DNA of 64,000 nucleotides from Leptolyngbya sp. SIOISBB (GCA_010671905.1 JAAHII010000002.1:62001-126000); one strand, 5' to 3'; counted from the first letter of the stretch, positions 33,921 through 43,409 are shown. A program made the numbers and translations. The notes: generated by a model not told the origin, from the letters alone.

Positions 33921-34461
33921 CTGGGAACATGTCCCGAAGCTCAATCCCGCTCCTTTGATGCAACTGGCCACCGATGCTGGTTGGCTAGAGAGAGCCGAAA
34001 ACTGTTTAATCTTCGGGCCTTCCGGGGTGGGGAAGACCCATTTGGCGGCAGCCCTGGCGCGGGCTATCGTCGAACTGGGTAAACGGGCGAAATTCTTCAC
34101 GGCTACCGCTCTGGTGCAACAACTACAGCAGGCCAAACTCCAGTTGCAACTGCCCGCTTTGCTCAAAAAGCTGGACCGATTTGACTTGCTCGTCATTGAT
34201 GACCTCGGCTACGTCAAAAAGTCGGAGGCCGAAACCTCGGTCCTCTTTGAGCTGATTGCCCATCGCTACGAACGGCGCAGTCTTCTCATCACGGCCAATC
34301 AGCCCTTCAGTCAATGGGACACCATCTTTGCTGATGACATGATGACCGTCGCGGCGGTAGATCGCCTCGTGCATCATGCCTTGATTGTCGAAATCCATAC
34401 CGATAGCTATCGCAAACGCGCGGCCGCCTCTCGCTCAACTGCAGCCAATCCTTCAGACTGA
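33664..34461 (+). CDS. istB: IstB helper ATPase of IS21
   Basis: 265 aa, full length. AAA+ ATPase with Walker A FGPSGVGKTHLAAALARA and Walker B FDLLVIDDLGYV, then LLITANQPFSQWDTIF (sensor 1 region) and RLVHHALIVEI. IstB organises target DNA and stimulates IstA. The coding frame is clean. Because istA is shifted, the element may be immobile unless the shift is programmed. Confidence 0.92.
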   Translation: MTNSSSQTPQLSPYQSLSLHLKRLRLSHMLQHWETLEHQAMQEHWSYAQFLLALCELEVDRRWSVRLKRALQEAQLPAAKTVSNFDWEHVPKLNPAPLMQLATDAGWLERAENCLIFGPSGVGKTHLAAALARAIVELGKRAKFFTATALVQQLQQAKLQLQLPALLKKLDRFDLLVIDDLGYVKKSEAETSVLFELIAHRYERRSLLITANQPFSQWDTIFADDMMTVAAVDRLVHHALIVEIHTDSYRKRAAASRSTAANPSD

Positions 34462-36639
34462 GCTTAGCGGCATTAGCGATCATCGTTGTCGTTTCGATCA
34501 TTGCTGTCGCGACAAGAGGACAATGCCGTTGCCGATCGCGCTCGCGGATCCTCACACTCGACTATCTAGCTGTCGCGTCACGCTAAACGCTTGACATTCA
34601 ATAGAAGCGTTCTCGATAGCGTTCCACGTGCTCTATCAGGTCAGTGGACTCATTGAAGGCTTCCCAATCCAGTCGTTCCAGCAGAGCATAACCGGAGATG
34701 CAACTGAGGGCAATTTTGGCTCCAAACTCCACGGGACGGCCTGCTTTACCCCGGACGATGGGGCGGACATGGGGTTGGCTGAGACTGACCAGGCGATGGT
34801 CAATGCGGCGTTGCCGTTGCTGATACATCTGCCATTGCTGGCGAAACACTTCGTGAATTACCAGCAATCGTCGATACCAGTACGGTTTCAAGTCAGACAG
34901 ACACGCTCCAGTGGCCAGCAACCCATCAATATGGTTCAGGTTGCGACGCAAATACCGCAACTGCTGTCCTACCGCTTTCCGCCGCAATTGCGCTGAGGGG
35001 CGTCGTTGCTTCGCCACGCTCAGGTACGCCTGCCGTGCTTTCTGACGGTAGGTGCGGGGCTTCTTCGCCGGGGGCGTCACCATCGTCTGATACAACCGGT
35101 CCAAAATGCGTTCACTGCTGGCTCGGGCCTGATGCAGCAAATCTAAATCGGTGGGATAGCGGATGTCGACGGGCGCGACACTGGCATCGAGTAACAAGCG
35201 ACCCTGGTGCGGGACATCCTCACCGTCCTCAGCGCACGCGCGTGCCTCAGATGCGCCCACGTCATCTCCACCAGGCTCATCCTCATCCTCCGAGGACGCG
35301 CTCACCTCCGACACCAACGCGGCGCTGACCACGTGTTGATTCACTTGCGACAGCAACTCCCCGGAGAGCCGTTGCCGAAAGTGCGTCAGCATCGAGGCGT
35401 CAAAGGGCGCCGCATCTCGATACTCATGAAAGCCCAGAAAGTATTGCAAATAGGGGTTCTCACGCACCTGCTGCACGGTTTCCTCATCACTCAGACCCAG
35501 TTTCTCCTTGATGATTAATGCTCCCAAGGCGACCCGAAAGGATTTGGCCGGGGCTCCCTGAGAGGCACTCAGTTGTTCGGCATAGAGACCTTCAAACTCT
35601 GACCACGGGATGAGCTCGGCTAACTTCACCCACCGATTCTCTCCCGAGAGATGGCCACCAAACGGCAGGTAAAAGTCAACGAAACTCAATTGACCCGGGC
35701 TGGGACGACGGTACATGAGCGACACAAGTGCAAGGGCTTTCGCTAATTATCGGCGTTTTCCTTGCACTTGAAACACTCTTTTTAGGGCTTAAAGCTCTGA
35801 CCTACAACGGATTCAGATTTTTTCAGGAAACCCAACTTAAGTCTCCCTATTTGGTCATCGCCAAGAAGCATTGCCACTTGGCGGTGCCTTTCAAGGTGAT
35901 TCCACCTACCTGGGAGACAGATTTAGTCTGTGGCGTCGATGTTGGTATCAACACCCTCGCCACTGCCTCGATTGTGAGTCCCGACGGCACTGTATGGGCA
36001 AGGCGGTTTATCCATCCTGCCTGTGACATAGACCGTCGAGACCAGCAAGCTGCGTCGATTCGGCGCAAAGCCCGCAAGACAAAGGTTTTGCATAAAGGGT
36101 TTGCCAAAACGCCGTACCGCAAAGCCAAGGGCATCAATGCCAATGTTGCTCAGCAGGTTTCTCGCCAGTTGGTCAACTTCGCCCTAGAGCACGGAGTCAG
36201 CACGATTGTCTTTGAAGACTTGAAAGGCTGGCGTCCTAAAGGGGGTAGAAAACGGTCTAACCTGAAGCAAAAGTTTCACGGTTGGCTGCACCGCCGCTTA
36301 GTTTCCCTAACTGAACAAAAGTTTCAGGAAGAGGGCGGCAAGACTGAGTATGTCTATGCTCGGGGCACTTCCTCCTGGGCCTTTGACGGGAGTGGCAAAG
36401 TGCAACGGTCAAAAACTCAATACGAGTTGGCGACCTTTGCAACTGGCAAGCAATATAGCTGTGACCTCAGCGCCAGCTATAACATTGCTGCCCGATACTT
36501 GGCCGACAGACTGAAGCTGACCCGCCGCAAGGACGGGCAGGTAGCGAAAGGCAAAAGTTCCTGCGCTACACCGAGAATGCCGGTCACCCTCTCTCACCTC
36601 TGGGATTGGGAAGCCGCTGATGAACGCACAGCGTCATGA

Positions 36640-37078
36640 GCGAAGCATTCACAATCACGGTAACCTGCTCTGCGTCAGGTGGCTCGACAACACCGAAGAT
36701 CACGACATACTTGGCAATCTTCTCTAGGCTCTACTGTAAGGCGGTTTCAGCAGGAATGATTTTAGCTGCTGGGACTTCCGTGCCATTTAGGAGCGGCTGG
36801 AACTCCTCAATGTACTGGTCTTCCAATTCCTTCAAGCGATTGCAACAGTCAACACAATCGAGCCAGGCCAGCGTGACTGGATGCCGCCGATGAATACGTT
36901 TGAGTTACTCAATACGATGATGCCCCTTGCCGCGCCAACGGTTGGCCAAATTCTGAGCTTGCCCCACGTAGAGAACGCGACCCCGGTCGTCGATCGCAAA
37001 GTAGATCGCTGGGCAGTTGGGTAAGCGAGCCAGATGCTGGATGCTTAAGTTTGGTAGTGCGGAGAACTGTAACGACAT
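36640..37078 (-). pseudogene. GIY-YIG domain protein, inactivated
   Basis: From ATG 37078 the frame reads SALPNLSIQHLARLPNCPAI, then YFAIDDRGRVLYVGQAQNLA and NRWRGKGHHRIE. This is a GIY-YIG-type fold with Y-F and Y-V-G in place. A TAA (36905-36907) follows, then LKRIHRRHPVTLAWLDC and LKELEDQYIEEFQPLLNGT, which carries the conserved E and final PxLN segment. A TAG then interrupts, and the sequence meets the IS605 element. Two stops make it inactive. GIY-YIG proteins of this small type are often linked to mobile DNA or repair. Confidence 0.75.
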
Positions 37079-37257
37079 GGTCATTGGGAACGCTATCCCT
37101 AAAGTGCCCTGCTAGCGATACCAGACGATAGTGTGCTCTCACCTGCGCTCAGCCTTGATGATGCTCCCCCAAAAAACGCGTCATTCAAGGGTCAGCCTGC
37201 TTTAAGGAGACTTTGCTAAAATTCACGGCATGTTCTGTTAAATCTGTGAGAACACCT

Positions 37258-39360
37258 ATGCCGCAAACAGAGCATCCTGACGGTAAAAAAATCGAGCTGA
37301 ATGAGTCCCCTGAGGATTTTCCCAGAATTGCTGTGCCCACCGTTTCTCTAGTCATTCCTAGCTACAATCGCGGCGCCTATCTCGCGACAGCGATTGAAAG
37401 CATTCTTGGTCAAACCTATCCTGATTTTGAGCTGCTGATTTGGGATGATGGCTCCACAGATGACTCGCTTGAGATCGCCCAATCCTATGCAGAGCGAGAT
37501 GTGCGGGTTGATGTTGTGGCAGCAGAGCATCAGGGGTGTTCAACTTCCCTCCAGCAGGCGATCGCGCAAACTCAGGGGTCGTATTTAGGGTGGGTCGACA
37601 GCGATGATTGGCTGGCCCCGACAGCATTAGCAGAGACGGTTGCCGTTTTGGCAGCGCACCCGCAAGTGGGCTGGGTGTACACCAATCATCAGGTCGTTGA
37701 TGCGGCAGGGCGGGTACTGGGTCTGGGTCAAAATGCCCAAATTCCCTACACTCCTCAACGGCTACTCGTCGAGTTTATGACCTTCCACTTTCGCCTGCTA
37801 CGACGTTCTGCATACGAGCAAGTGGGGGGCATTGATGTGACGTTCGTACGGGCGCAAGATTATGACCTGTGCCTGCGATTGTCGGAAGTTGCAGACGTGG
37901 TCCACCTGCCGCGTCCCCTTTACTACTATCGTCGTCATGGCGATAACGTCACCCACAATCAAATCGATATGTTGCGGTGGACGTACCAGGCGAGCCATCA
38001 AGCTTTGCAGCGACGCGGTTTGAGCGATCGCTACGAAATTCACCTGCGGGGAGAACTAACGCTCCAGCCCAAGCTAGAGGCCGTGCCGTTAGTCTCAATC
38101 ATCATTCCTTGCTACAACGCGGCTGAGACGATAGAACGCTGTCTGCAAAGCTGTTTTGAGCAGACCTATCCGCATCTGGAAGTGCTAGTCGTCGAGAACA
38201 ATTCGACGGATGGCACGATGGCGAAGCTACAGGCCTATCAAGACTTGGCACCCCGCCCTTTGCGGGTGCTCTCCTGTCGTCAGCAGGGCGCAAATCTAGC
38301 CCGCAACGCCGGGCTGAGTGAGGCTCAAGGTGCCTATATTCAGTGGCTGGATGCGGATGACCAGCTGATGCCCGATAAGATTCAGCGGCAGGTGATGGCA
38401 CTTGAGCAAGAAACCGCTTACGACTTGGCAACGGGTGATTGGCAGTGGTGTATTGATCAACAGCAGCGGCGAGTACATCGTTTCTCATTTGGCGGTCAGC
38501 CCCAGGAAGATTGGCTGTTGCAGTTATTAATGGATCACTGGCAGCCGCCCCATGTCTATCTGCTCCGACGGCAAGTGGCTGACACGTTGCATGATATTGA
38601 GGCCTGGCATCCCCAAACGCCAGTGTGTATGGAGCGGGAATACTTTACGCTGGCGGCCTTACAGGGAATGAAGGTGTTGTATGTGCCGGGGGCGCAGGCC
38701 ATCTACAACAGTGGGTTATCCCCGCAGATTACTGGCACAACGCCCTACGGGGTGAGGGTGCAGAGTTTACAGACGATGTTTGAGCGATTTCGGAGCGCGG
38801 CGGAGCAATATGAGGGATTGGAGGGGGCGCACCGATTCCTCTTGAACCAAAGTTGGGAGTTGTGGGAGCCAAGCTTTGAGCTAATTGGGCAGGCGGAGCA
38901 GGTGTGCTGGGTGCGGCATCAAGAGACTCAGGAAACCCAAATGCTGCGGGATGCGACAGCGCAGATTGTGCAGACGTGGCTGGAACTGCCGGGAGCCTAC
39001 CCGTTGGAAGACCAGGCGCGACGGATTGTGCGGCAGTTATGGCAACAAACCTTGGTGAGTATCCGGCAGACCCGTGGCTTGAGAGCTGCGTTGGATGCGA
39101 AACAGGTTGCTCACGCTTTGGCGCAACAGGTAGGACTGGTGGTCGGAGAAAGTGAGCATCATCCGGTTGTCACAACTGACCTCGACTTGGAGCCAGAGCT
39201 AGTGGCGTTGATGCAGGGTTGCCCGCTCTATACACCGCTGTTTGGTGAGCAGCGTTTGAAGGTACACACCGTTTTGGACTCGCTGCGGCAACAGGGCTGG
39301 CTAAGACAATCACAGGACAGCGGGGTTGCCCGCTCCTGTGCATCGCAGCCGGTTGAATGA
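37258..39360 (+). CDS. Glycosyltransferase with two tandem GT2 domains
   Basis: 700 aa from ATG 37258 (an upstream in-frame TTG at 37213 is weaker). Domain 1: VSLVIPSYNRGAYLATAIES, WDDGSTDDS and the metal site WVDSDDW. Domain 2, from about residue 280: VSIIIPCYNAAETIERCL, NNSTDGT and WLDADDQ. Both are family 2 GT-A folds using nucleotide sugars, with intact DXD-type sites. A helical C-terminal extension of about 180 residues follows. No membrane segment. It could act in exopolysaccharide or glycan assembly; acceptor unknown. It stands alone, convergent with the lipoprotein gene. Confidence 0.9.
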   Translation: MPQTEHPDGKKIELNESPEDFPRIAVPTVSLVIPSYNRGAYLATAIESILGQTYPDFELLIWDDGSTDDSLEIAQSYAERDVRVDVVAAEHQGCSTSLQQAIAQTQGSYLGWVDSDDWLAPTALAETVAVLAAHPQVGWVYTNHQVVDAAGRVLGLGQNAQIPYTPQRLLVEFMTFHFRLLRRSAYEQVGGIDVTFVRAQDYDLCLRLSEVADVVHLPRPLYYYRRHGDNVTHNQIDMLRWTYQASHQALQRRGLSDRYEIHLRGELTLQPKLEAVPLVSIIIPCYNAAETIERCLQSCFEQTYPHLEVLVVENNSTDGTMAKLQAYQDLAPRPLRVLSCRQQGANLARNAGLSEAQGAYIQWLDADDQLMPDKIQRQVMALEQETAYDLATGDWQWCIDQQQRRVHRFSFGGQPQEDWLLQLLMDHWQPPHVYLLRRQVADTLHDIEAWHPQTPVCMEREYFTLAALQGMKVLYVPGAQAIYNSGLSPQITGTTPYGVRVQSLQTMFERFRSAAEQYEGLEGAHRFLLNQSWELWEPSFELIGQAEQVCWVRHQETQETQMLRDATAQIVQTWLELPGAYPLEDQARRIVRQLWQQTLVSIRQTRGLRAALDAKQVAHALAQQVGLVVGESEHHPVVTTDLDLEPELVALMQGCPLYTPLFGEQRLKVHTVLDSLRQQGWLRQSQDSGVARSCASQPVE

Positions 39361-39394
39361 GTTCGATAGGCTATTGATCACAATGTTGGCAAGA

Positions 39395-40771
39395 TTATTG
39401 GGGTAATAAGTGGGCCTCGGCTTGTCGAATGAGGTCTGCGGCATATTGTTGCTCTGCGGGTGTCGGATTGTTAGCCAGGGCTTGTTCCGCATACTCAATC
39501 ACGCCGGGCATATTGCCGTAGTAGGCAGCTTGCACCACACCCAAAATGAGATATGCCCCAGTGACGGGCATTAAGTCAATGGCCTGTAAAGCCAATTCTT
39601 CAGCTTGCAGATAGCGCTGTTGTTCATAGGCATCTGTCGCCTGTTCGTAGAAGGCTGCCGTCCGCCCAGTGTGAAAGTGCTCTAGCGATCGCCATGGGGT
39701 TCCACTGGTCCAACGATCACCAATGATTTCAAATTGCTCGGCGGCGACCGACCACTGCTTGGCCATCGCCGCGTCGTAGGCGTAGTAGTAACGCATCCGC
39801 AGGTGGTCGGGATAGGCGGCAAAGATACGGGCATAGATGGCTTCCACCTGGCCCCACACATCCGGTTGCTGCAAATGAGCAGGGCGATCGCCATCAATCT
39901 CACGATGGATGAAAAGGGTAATGAGTCCCAGCATTGGCTGATTGCCTGATTGAGAGCGGCGATCTGCCTCTTGACCAAAGGCGAGTAGGCGGGCCTCGCT
40001 GTCTTGCCACTGGGGCGATAGACTCATCGCTTTCATGCCCCAGAGTTCGAGATGGTCGGGGTTGGCTGCCAGGCCGCGATCGTAATCGTCTTGCCAGACC
40101 GCTTCCGGCTGTCCCAGTCCCCGGGCGGCTACCAGCAAGGCGGCCCAAACGTTGGGATCTTGAGGATTCAGCTCGGCGGCAGTCTCTAGCTCGATCTGGG
40201 CTTGTTGTAGGAGTTCACGAAAGGGTGCCCAGGCTTCTGGCGACACTCTGCTGGCAAGGCTTTCACTGCGATACTCCCAGGCTTGATTGATCAGCAACCG
40301 ACCCCGAATCAGGTAGGGAATATGAGAATCGGGATAGGCAGCGCTCCATTGATCGAGCACTCTCATACTGTAGTCAAACTGTTGTTGGTCGGCGGCGCTC
40401 GGGGTTTTATCGGCGTGGGCAGGCGGCTCGCCCAAGTCTAGGTAAAGGCGACTGAGATAAGCAGACGCGAGTTCGTCGCTTTGCTCTCGCTGCAGGCTTT
40501 GCTGGATAAAGGTTTCGAGTTGGGCGAAGTCGCGGTTTTCGTAGAGGATGGGATACCAATTTTCGATGTCAGGGACAAAGGTGTAGCGATTTAGTAGCTC
40601 GGGGTCTGCCGATGCCCCAGCTAGATGAGGCGCTTGGGTTAGGGTCAGCGATTCGGTGGCTTGGGCAGAGTCAAAGGCAGCAAGTTGACTGAGATTAAGA
40701 AGTTGGCAGCCGGGCAGCAAGAGTGCGGTTCCCAGGAGAACTGTGGCGGCAACAGAGTGATGCGTTGACAT
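39395..40771 (-). CDS. TPR-like lipoprotein, 458 aa
   Basis: The signal peptide VAATVLLGTALLLPGC has a clear lipobox with C22. The mature protein is all-helical with paired motifs such as ELASAYLSRLYLDLGE, LETAAELNPQDPNVWAALLV and GLAANPDHLELWGMKAMSL, which are tetratricopeptide-like. YAYDAAMAKQWSVAAEQFE resembles proteins annotated as DUF4034. Likely a periplasmic scaffold anchored in a membrane. It converges with the glycosyltransferase gene (34 bases between stops), with no operon partner. Confidence 0.75.
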   Translation of the reverse strand: MSTHHSVAATVLLGTALLLPGCQLLNLSQLAAFDSAQATESLTLTQAPHLAGASADPELLNRYTFVPDIENWYPILYENRDFAQLETFIQQSLQREQSDELASAYLSRLYLDLGEPPAHADKTPSAADQQQFDYSMRVLDQWSAAYPDSHIPYLIRGRLLINQAWEYRSESLASRVSPEAWAPFRELLQQAQIELETAAELNPQDPNVWAALLVAARGLGQPEAVWQDDYDRGLAANPDHLELWGMKAMSLSPQWQDSEARLLAFGQEADRRSQSGNQPMLGLITLFIHREIDGDRPAHLQQPDVWGQVEAIYARIFAAYPDHLRMRYYYAYDAAMAKQWSVAAEQFEIIGDRWTSGTPWRSLEHFHTGRTAAFYEQATDAYEQQRYLQAEELALQAIDLMPVTGAYLILGVVQAAYYGNMPGVIEYAEQALANNPTPAEQQYAADLIRQAEAHLLPQ

Positions 40772-40962
40772 GGTGCAGCGATGGCGGTGATGACGGTTCC
40801 AGCCTAGCGGCGGCGATCGCCCAACCGCTTGGAGAATCCTACCGGAATTTGCCGGAATGGCAGCGTGGTGGCGTCAGCCGCTCTAAACGGCGGAGCACTT
40901 TCTTGATCGACATTAAGGCTCAGTTACAGGTCGCGCCGAAATGATTGCCCGCCCGCGCAGCA

Positions 40963-41121
40963 ATGAGGGATTTTGCAACTGTTGCAGCGCAAGTTGGGGA
41001 AGTGCCGGAGACGGTGCCGGAGCAGGTGAGGCAATTGCCGTTGGCGCGGTTGGGGGAGGCGCTGCTGTTTTTTTGGGGGGGCGGATTTGCAGAGGTGGTT
41101 GGCGCAGCATGCAGAGGTTGA
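40963..41121 (+). pseudogene. Small relic of a DUF4351-type C-terminus
   Basis: 52 codons: VAAQVGEVPETVPEQVRQLP and then LARLGEALLFFWGGG. The V-x-x-LPLxxLxxLGEALLDF pattern is the C-terminal motif found on many cyanobacterial Rpn/PD-(D/E)XK-type proteins (DUF4351). T7 and G7 runs lie inside it. The rest of 40772-41240 holds nothing else except the repeat at 41181. Confidence 0.35.
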
Positions 41122-41180
41122 GCAATGACAGCGATCACCCTCTTGTTTAGAAAAATCACTGGTAGTGCAAGCTGATAATC

Positions 41181-41228
41181 GTGCTGGGTTTCTTGGCATC
41201 AACCCAATCTACGGCTAGGGGCGATCGC
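41181..41228. repeat. Interspersed ~47-base repeat, copy 1
   Basis: GTGCTGGGTTTCTTGGCATC, then CAATCTACGGCTAGGGGCGA ending at the HIP1 octamer. Related copies lie at 43319 and 43410. It marks the downstream edge of the orphan RHS-toxin/immunity cassette. Confidence 0.6.
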
Positions 41229-41240
41229 ACTGAATATTCA

Positions 41241-42107
41241 TCATTCGTCATCGATACAAACAATATCTGGATACTCGTGGAATTCGCTATGTTCTGGATA
41301 CTTCTCAAAAAAGATAAAGAAATCGGTTACTAAGCAGCACACTTCATTACTTGTATCAATTCCCCAATAGGATGAGTAATCTTCTCCCTCTCCAAAACCT
41401 GCGCCAAAAGAAATAATATTTGTATTGTTTCTTTTGATGCCGTTAATATTAGCCATATCTCTAAAGATTGCCAACTCATCTATGAAGAAGTTACTCCATC
41501 CCCTTCTAATTCTGCAGGAAGTTTCTGTGGCTATTGAGCTTACATTTTCATCCATCTTTTCGGCTGTCTCTTTGAAGAATTCTTCTCGATTGCGATCATC
41601 AGCATCATCTTGAGGAGAATTGATCAGGGAATGTTCTATATCAGTCTGGTAATAGGGAAATATCTGTCGTTTAAGAAATAGACTGGCTTCAAAATCCATG
41701 AAGCATGAGACTCCTGAATCAACATCATATGTGGGAGAAGGATATTGAGTATCCTCAGAAACTGCCACCTCCCACCTAACAGGAATACTTCGCTTCGTTT
41801 CTATCTTCGCACAGGAAATTATGCACTCCCCTGTGAGGGAAAAGCAAGCTAGGCTAAGGTGGACAGGATAGCTACCAGGTTTAATCGATCTTTGAAGACA
41901 ATATCTTAGCGAAGTTGGATTGCCAGGATCTTGGACAACTATTTTGCCTGACGACAATACTAAATCACCTATTTCAATTACGCGAATAGTAATACTCTGG
42001 TTATCAAAAATCAGGAATATCACAACGAATCTTATATCCATCCTGAAAGGCTTTTTGAAAGTCAGTATGCATCTGCCAAAAGCACTCCAAAAACGAGACT
42101 GCCACAT
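41241..42107 (-). CDS. DUF4241 protein, putative immunity to the RHS-tip nuclease
   Basis: 288 aa (an internal start at 42041 is possible). The DUF4241 pattern is clear: DLVLSSGKIVVQDPGNPTS, GSYPVHLSLACFSLTGE, PVRWEVAVSED, DVDSGVSCFMD, a WSNFFIDE region, then ISFGAGFGEGEDYSSYWGID and VCCLVTDFFIF. DUF4241 is known mostly as an immunity-type domain beside polymorphic toxins. It starts 51 bases after the stop of the orphan RHS-nuclease gene on the same strand, which is the standard toxin-immunity order. Confidence 0.82.
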   Translation of the reverse strand: MWQSRFWSAFGRCILTFKKPFRMDIRFVVIFLIFDNQSITIRVIEIGDLVLSSGKIVVQDPGNPTSLRYCLQRSIKPGSYPVHLSLACFSLTGECIISCAKIETKRSIPVRWEVAVSEDTQYPSPTYDVDSGVSCFMDFEASLFLKRQIFPYYQTDIEHSLINSPQDDADDRNREEFFKETAEKMDENVSSIATETSCRIRRGWSNFFIDELAIFRDMANINGIKRNNTNIISFGAGFGEGEDYSSYWGIDTSNEVCCLVTDFFIFFEKYPEHSEFHEYPDIVCIDDE

Positions 42108-42158
42108 TCCTTATGCTCAGTTCTATTCTTTCTTCACTATGAATTAGGATTCAAAATC

Positions 42159-43301
42159 CTACTTTGGATTCGGCACATTTTCATAATGATATTCTAGAAG
42201 GCCTGTTAGACCATAAAACTCTGCTTGCCCAACAACACGATCTGGCCTTAAAGTGTTTGATCCCGACAATCTAAAAGTTTCAAGAAGGCTTGAGTAATCT
42301 AAACTCACTGCATAACGCAGCGATACGCCACCACAATCCTTGAGGTTATTGTGAAGTCTACTTAAGCGATTGTCTACTCTCGTTTCAAAGTTGAACCATC
42401 TGCCTCCGAAACCGTTGTCCACTTGGTCCTGTGCAAAGTAATTATTCGGATCTGTATCGTAAATATACCCTCCAAGTCGTCTGGCGACAATGTGCCCAGC
42501 GTGATCCCCTTCAATATAGTCGGGAAGATTTTGTACTCTCACTCGTCCCCTTCTAGGGGGGGGATTTCCCGGTGCCCATCGAATGAGTGCAGATGTGATA
42601 TCTGAAATAATTGAAACATTGGGATTGCTTAGCTTTGCGCTTCGAACTACTGCAATATTGTCAGTAAATAGTCTTCCATTATCTTCATAGAAAATATGAC
42701 GGTTCCATGAACCAGGTATTATCTCTCCACGTAATCCCAGCGGATCTCTTGTGTCAACTGGTCTGTTCTCTATGTATTCATAAAGATTCTCAGTTCCGCT
42801 TTCAAAGCTTATGGGATCCTCACTAATGAACTGTGCGAGTTGGCTATTGTAGTATCTTGCGCGGTAGTAGTGGAGGTCGGTTTCCTCATCGAATTCGCGA
42901 CCGGTAAAGGCATAGCGAGTCTCAACGTTACTGTTAGTCTCACTGACAAGATTGCCATAGGAATCGAAGGTGCGGTGATTGAGGAGGTTGCCTGCCTCAC
43001 CGACGATATCCTTAATCGTGCCGAGATGGTCGCCGAGGAGCCACTGGGTTGCGCCTAGTTCGTCTTCCTGAGCCAACACCTGATCGACCTGCGGGCCGTG
43101 AAGATAGCGTATTGACGGGTCAGCGATGTTGCCTTCAAACTCCAGGAGGACGTTGTCGCGATCGTAAACAAAGTGTGTTGTCTCTGCCTCTAGTGCCCCG
43201 GCACCATCACTGTCTACCGACTTGGTAATCCGGCGATTCATCACGTCATAGGTATAGTCCACTCGCTGCACTTCGGTATCGATGGCATCCTCATCAATCA
43301 C
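42159..43301 (-). CDS. Orphan RHS tip with a nuclease toxin domain
   Basis: 380 aa, start uncertain (V/GTG 43301; no good ATG). Residues 1-185 duplicate the end of the full RHS gene: VQRVDYTYDVMNRRITKSVD, RYLHGPQVDQVLAQED, LHYYRARYYNSQ and the core end RDPLGLRGE. The remaining 190 residues are unrelated to that gene and carry GDHAGHIVARRLGG and a following NYFAQDQVDNGFGGRWFNFE. That fits a DNA/RNA non-specific endonuclease (D-H-x-G-H site, N and E ligands). Such orphan tips are known to replace the C-terminus of an RHS protein by recombination. A DUF4241 immunity gene follows. Confidence 0.78.
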   Translation of the reverse strand: MIDEDAIDTEVQRVDYTYDVMNRRITKSVDSDGAGALEAETTHFVYDRDNVLLEFEGNIADPSIRYLHGPQVDQVLAQEDELGATQWLLGDHLGTIKDIVGEAGNLLNHRTFDSYGNLVSETNSNVETRYAFTGREFDEETDLHYYRARYYNSQLAQFISEDPISFESGTENLYEYIENRPVDTRDPLGLRGEIIPGSWNRHIFYEDNGRLFTDNIAVVRSAKLSNPNVSIISDITSALIRWAPGNPPPRRGRVRVQNLPDYIEGDHAGHIVARRLGGYIYDTDPNNYFAQDQVDNGFGGRWFNFETRVDNRLSRLHNNLKDCGGVSLRYAVSLDYSSLLETFRLSGSNTLRPDRVVGQAEFYGLTGLLEYHYENVPNPK

Positions 43302-43318
43302 CGCGATGAGTCAAGATT

Positions 43319-43366
43319 GCGCTGGGTTTTCTAGCAGCAATCCAAGCTACGGCGAGGGGCGATCGC
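43319..43366. repeat. Interspersed ~47-base repeat, copy 2
   Basis: GCGCTGGGTTTTCTAGCAGC, then AATCCAAGCTACGGCGAGGG and GCGATCGC. It directly abuts the point where homology of the orphan tip to the full RHS gene begins. Confidence 0.65.
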
Positions 43367-43409
43367 TCTAAAGAAATAGTCTCCTAAACAGGCCAACGAT
43401 CTCTAAATA

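Larger units (their letters stand above)
32043..34603 (+). mobile_element. IS21-family insertion sequence
   Basis: 2561 bases between exact 7-base repeats GAAGCGT (32036-32042 and 34604-34610). It carries istA and istB. The outermost bases are ATTAGATGACA on the left and, inverted, TATTGAATGTCA on the right. It is the innermost and so the youngest of the three nested elements. Confidence 0.85.
31646..35725 (-). pseudogene. IS5-like transposase split by an IS21 insertion
   Basis: The N-terminal part (35725 to 34601) has FVDFYLPFGGHLSGENRW, an N-terminal DUF772-type region with FRVALGALIIKEKLGLSDEE and PFDASMLTHFRQRL, and the first catalytic D in LLLDASVAPVDIRYPTDL. It ends at RYRERF plus IS-derived bases. 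The C-terminal part (32041 to 31646) resumes exactly with GCYPVSVHVDQIYRTRANR (second D) and RNGVEGKFGQAKRRFGL (E). Excising the IS21 element and one GAAGCGT copy rejoins the reading frame, so the transposase was intact before that insertion. Confidence 0.85.
31576..35833 (-). mobile_element. IS5-like insertion sequence, itself interrupted by IS21
   Basis: Ends GGGCTTGCTGAAAAA (31576) and, inverted, GGGTTTCCTGAAAAA (35833) match at 13 of 15 positions. AACTTA flanks it at 31570-31575 and 35834-35839. Without the nested IS21 and its duplicated repeat it is about 1.69 kb. It sits inside tnpB. Confidence 0.82.
30555..36639. mobile_element. IS200/IS605-type element carrying two nested insertions
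   Basis: tnpA (minus) and tnpB (plus) are divergent with overlapping 5' ends, as in IS605. A hairpin CTCCG/CGGAG at 30555-30572 lies just outside the tnpA 3' end and may mark the left end; the right end lies near the tnpB stop. An IS5-like element (31576-35833) sits inside tnpB. Exact ends are not certain, since these elements make no target duplication. Confidence 0.7.
31041..36639 (+). pseudogene. tnpB: tnpB, interrupted by an IS and by a nonsense codon
   Basis: The 5' part (31041-31575) gives SRAIIRTDKWGLQPSEAVLL up to IKVWNGSD, then an in-frame TGA (31515-31517) where a tryptophan would fit, then VWAEVPISRKRHRHLTGQL. The 3' part (from 35834) continues in the same frame QLKSPYLVIAKKHCHLAVPF and has the RuvC-like residues: D in GVDVGINTLATAS, E in IVFEDLKGW, D in CDLSASYNIAARYL. 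Removing the IS5-like element and one AACTTA repeat rejoins the frame. TnpB is an RNA-guided nuclease of the Cas12 lineage; this copy is dead. A zinc-knuckle CxxC pair is missing from the 3' part. Confidence 0.85.

Noticed and set aside
36636-36893. Plus-strand frame after tnpB
   Set aside because: It is the antisense of the GIY-YIG pseudogene, whose protein text is far more convincing.
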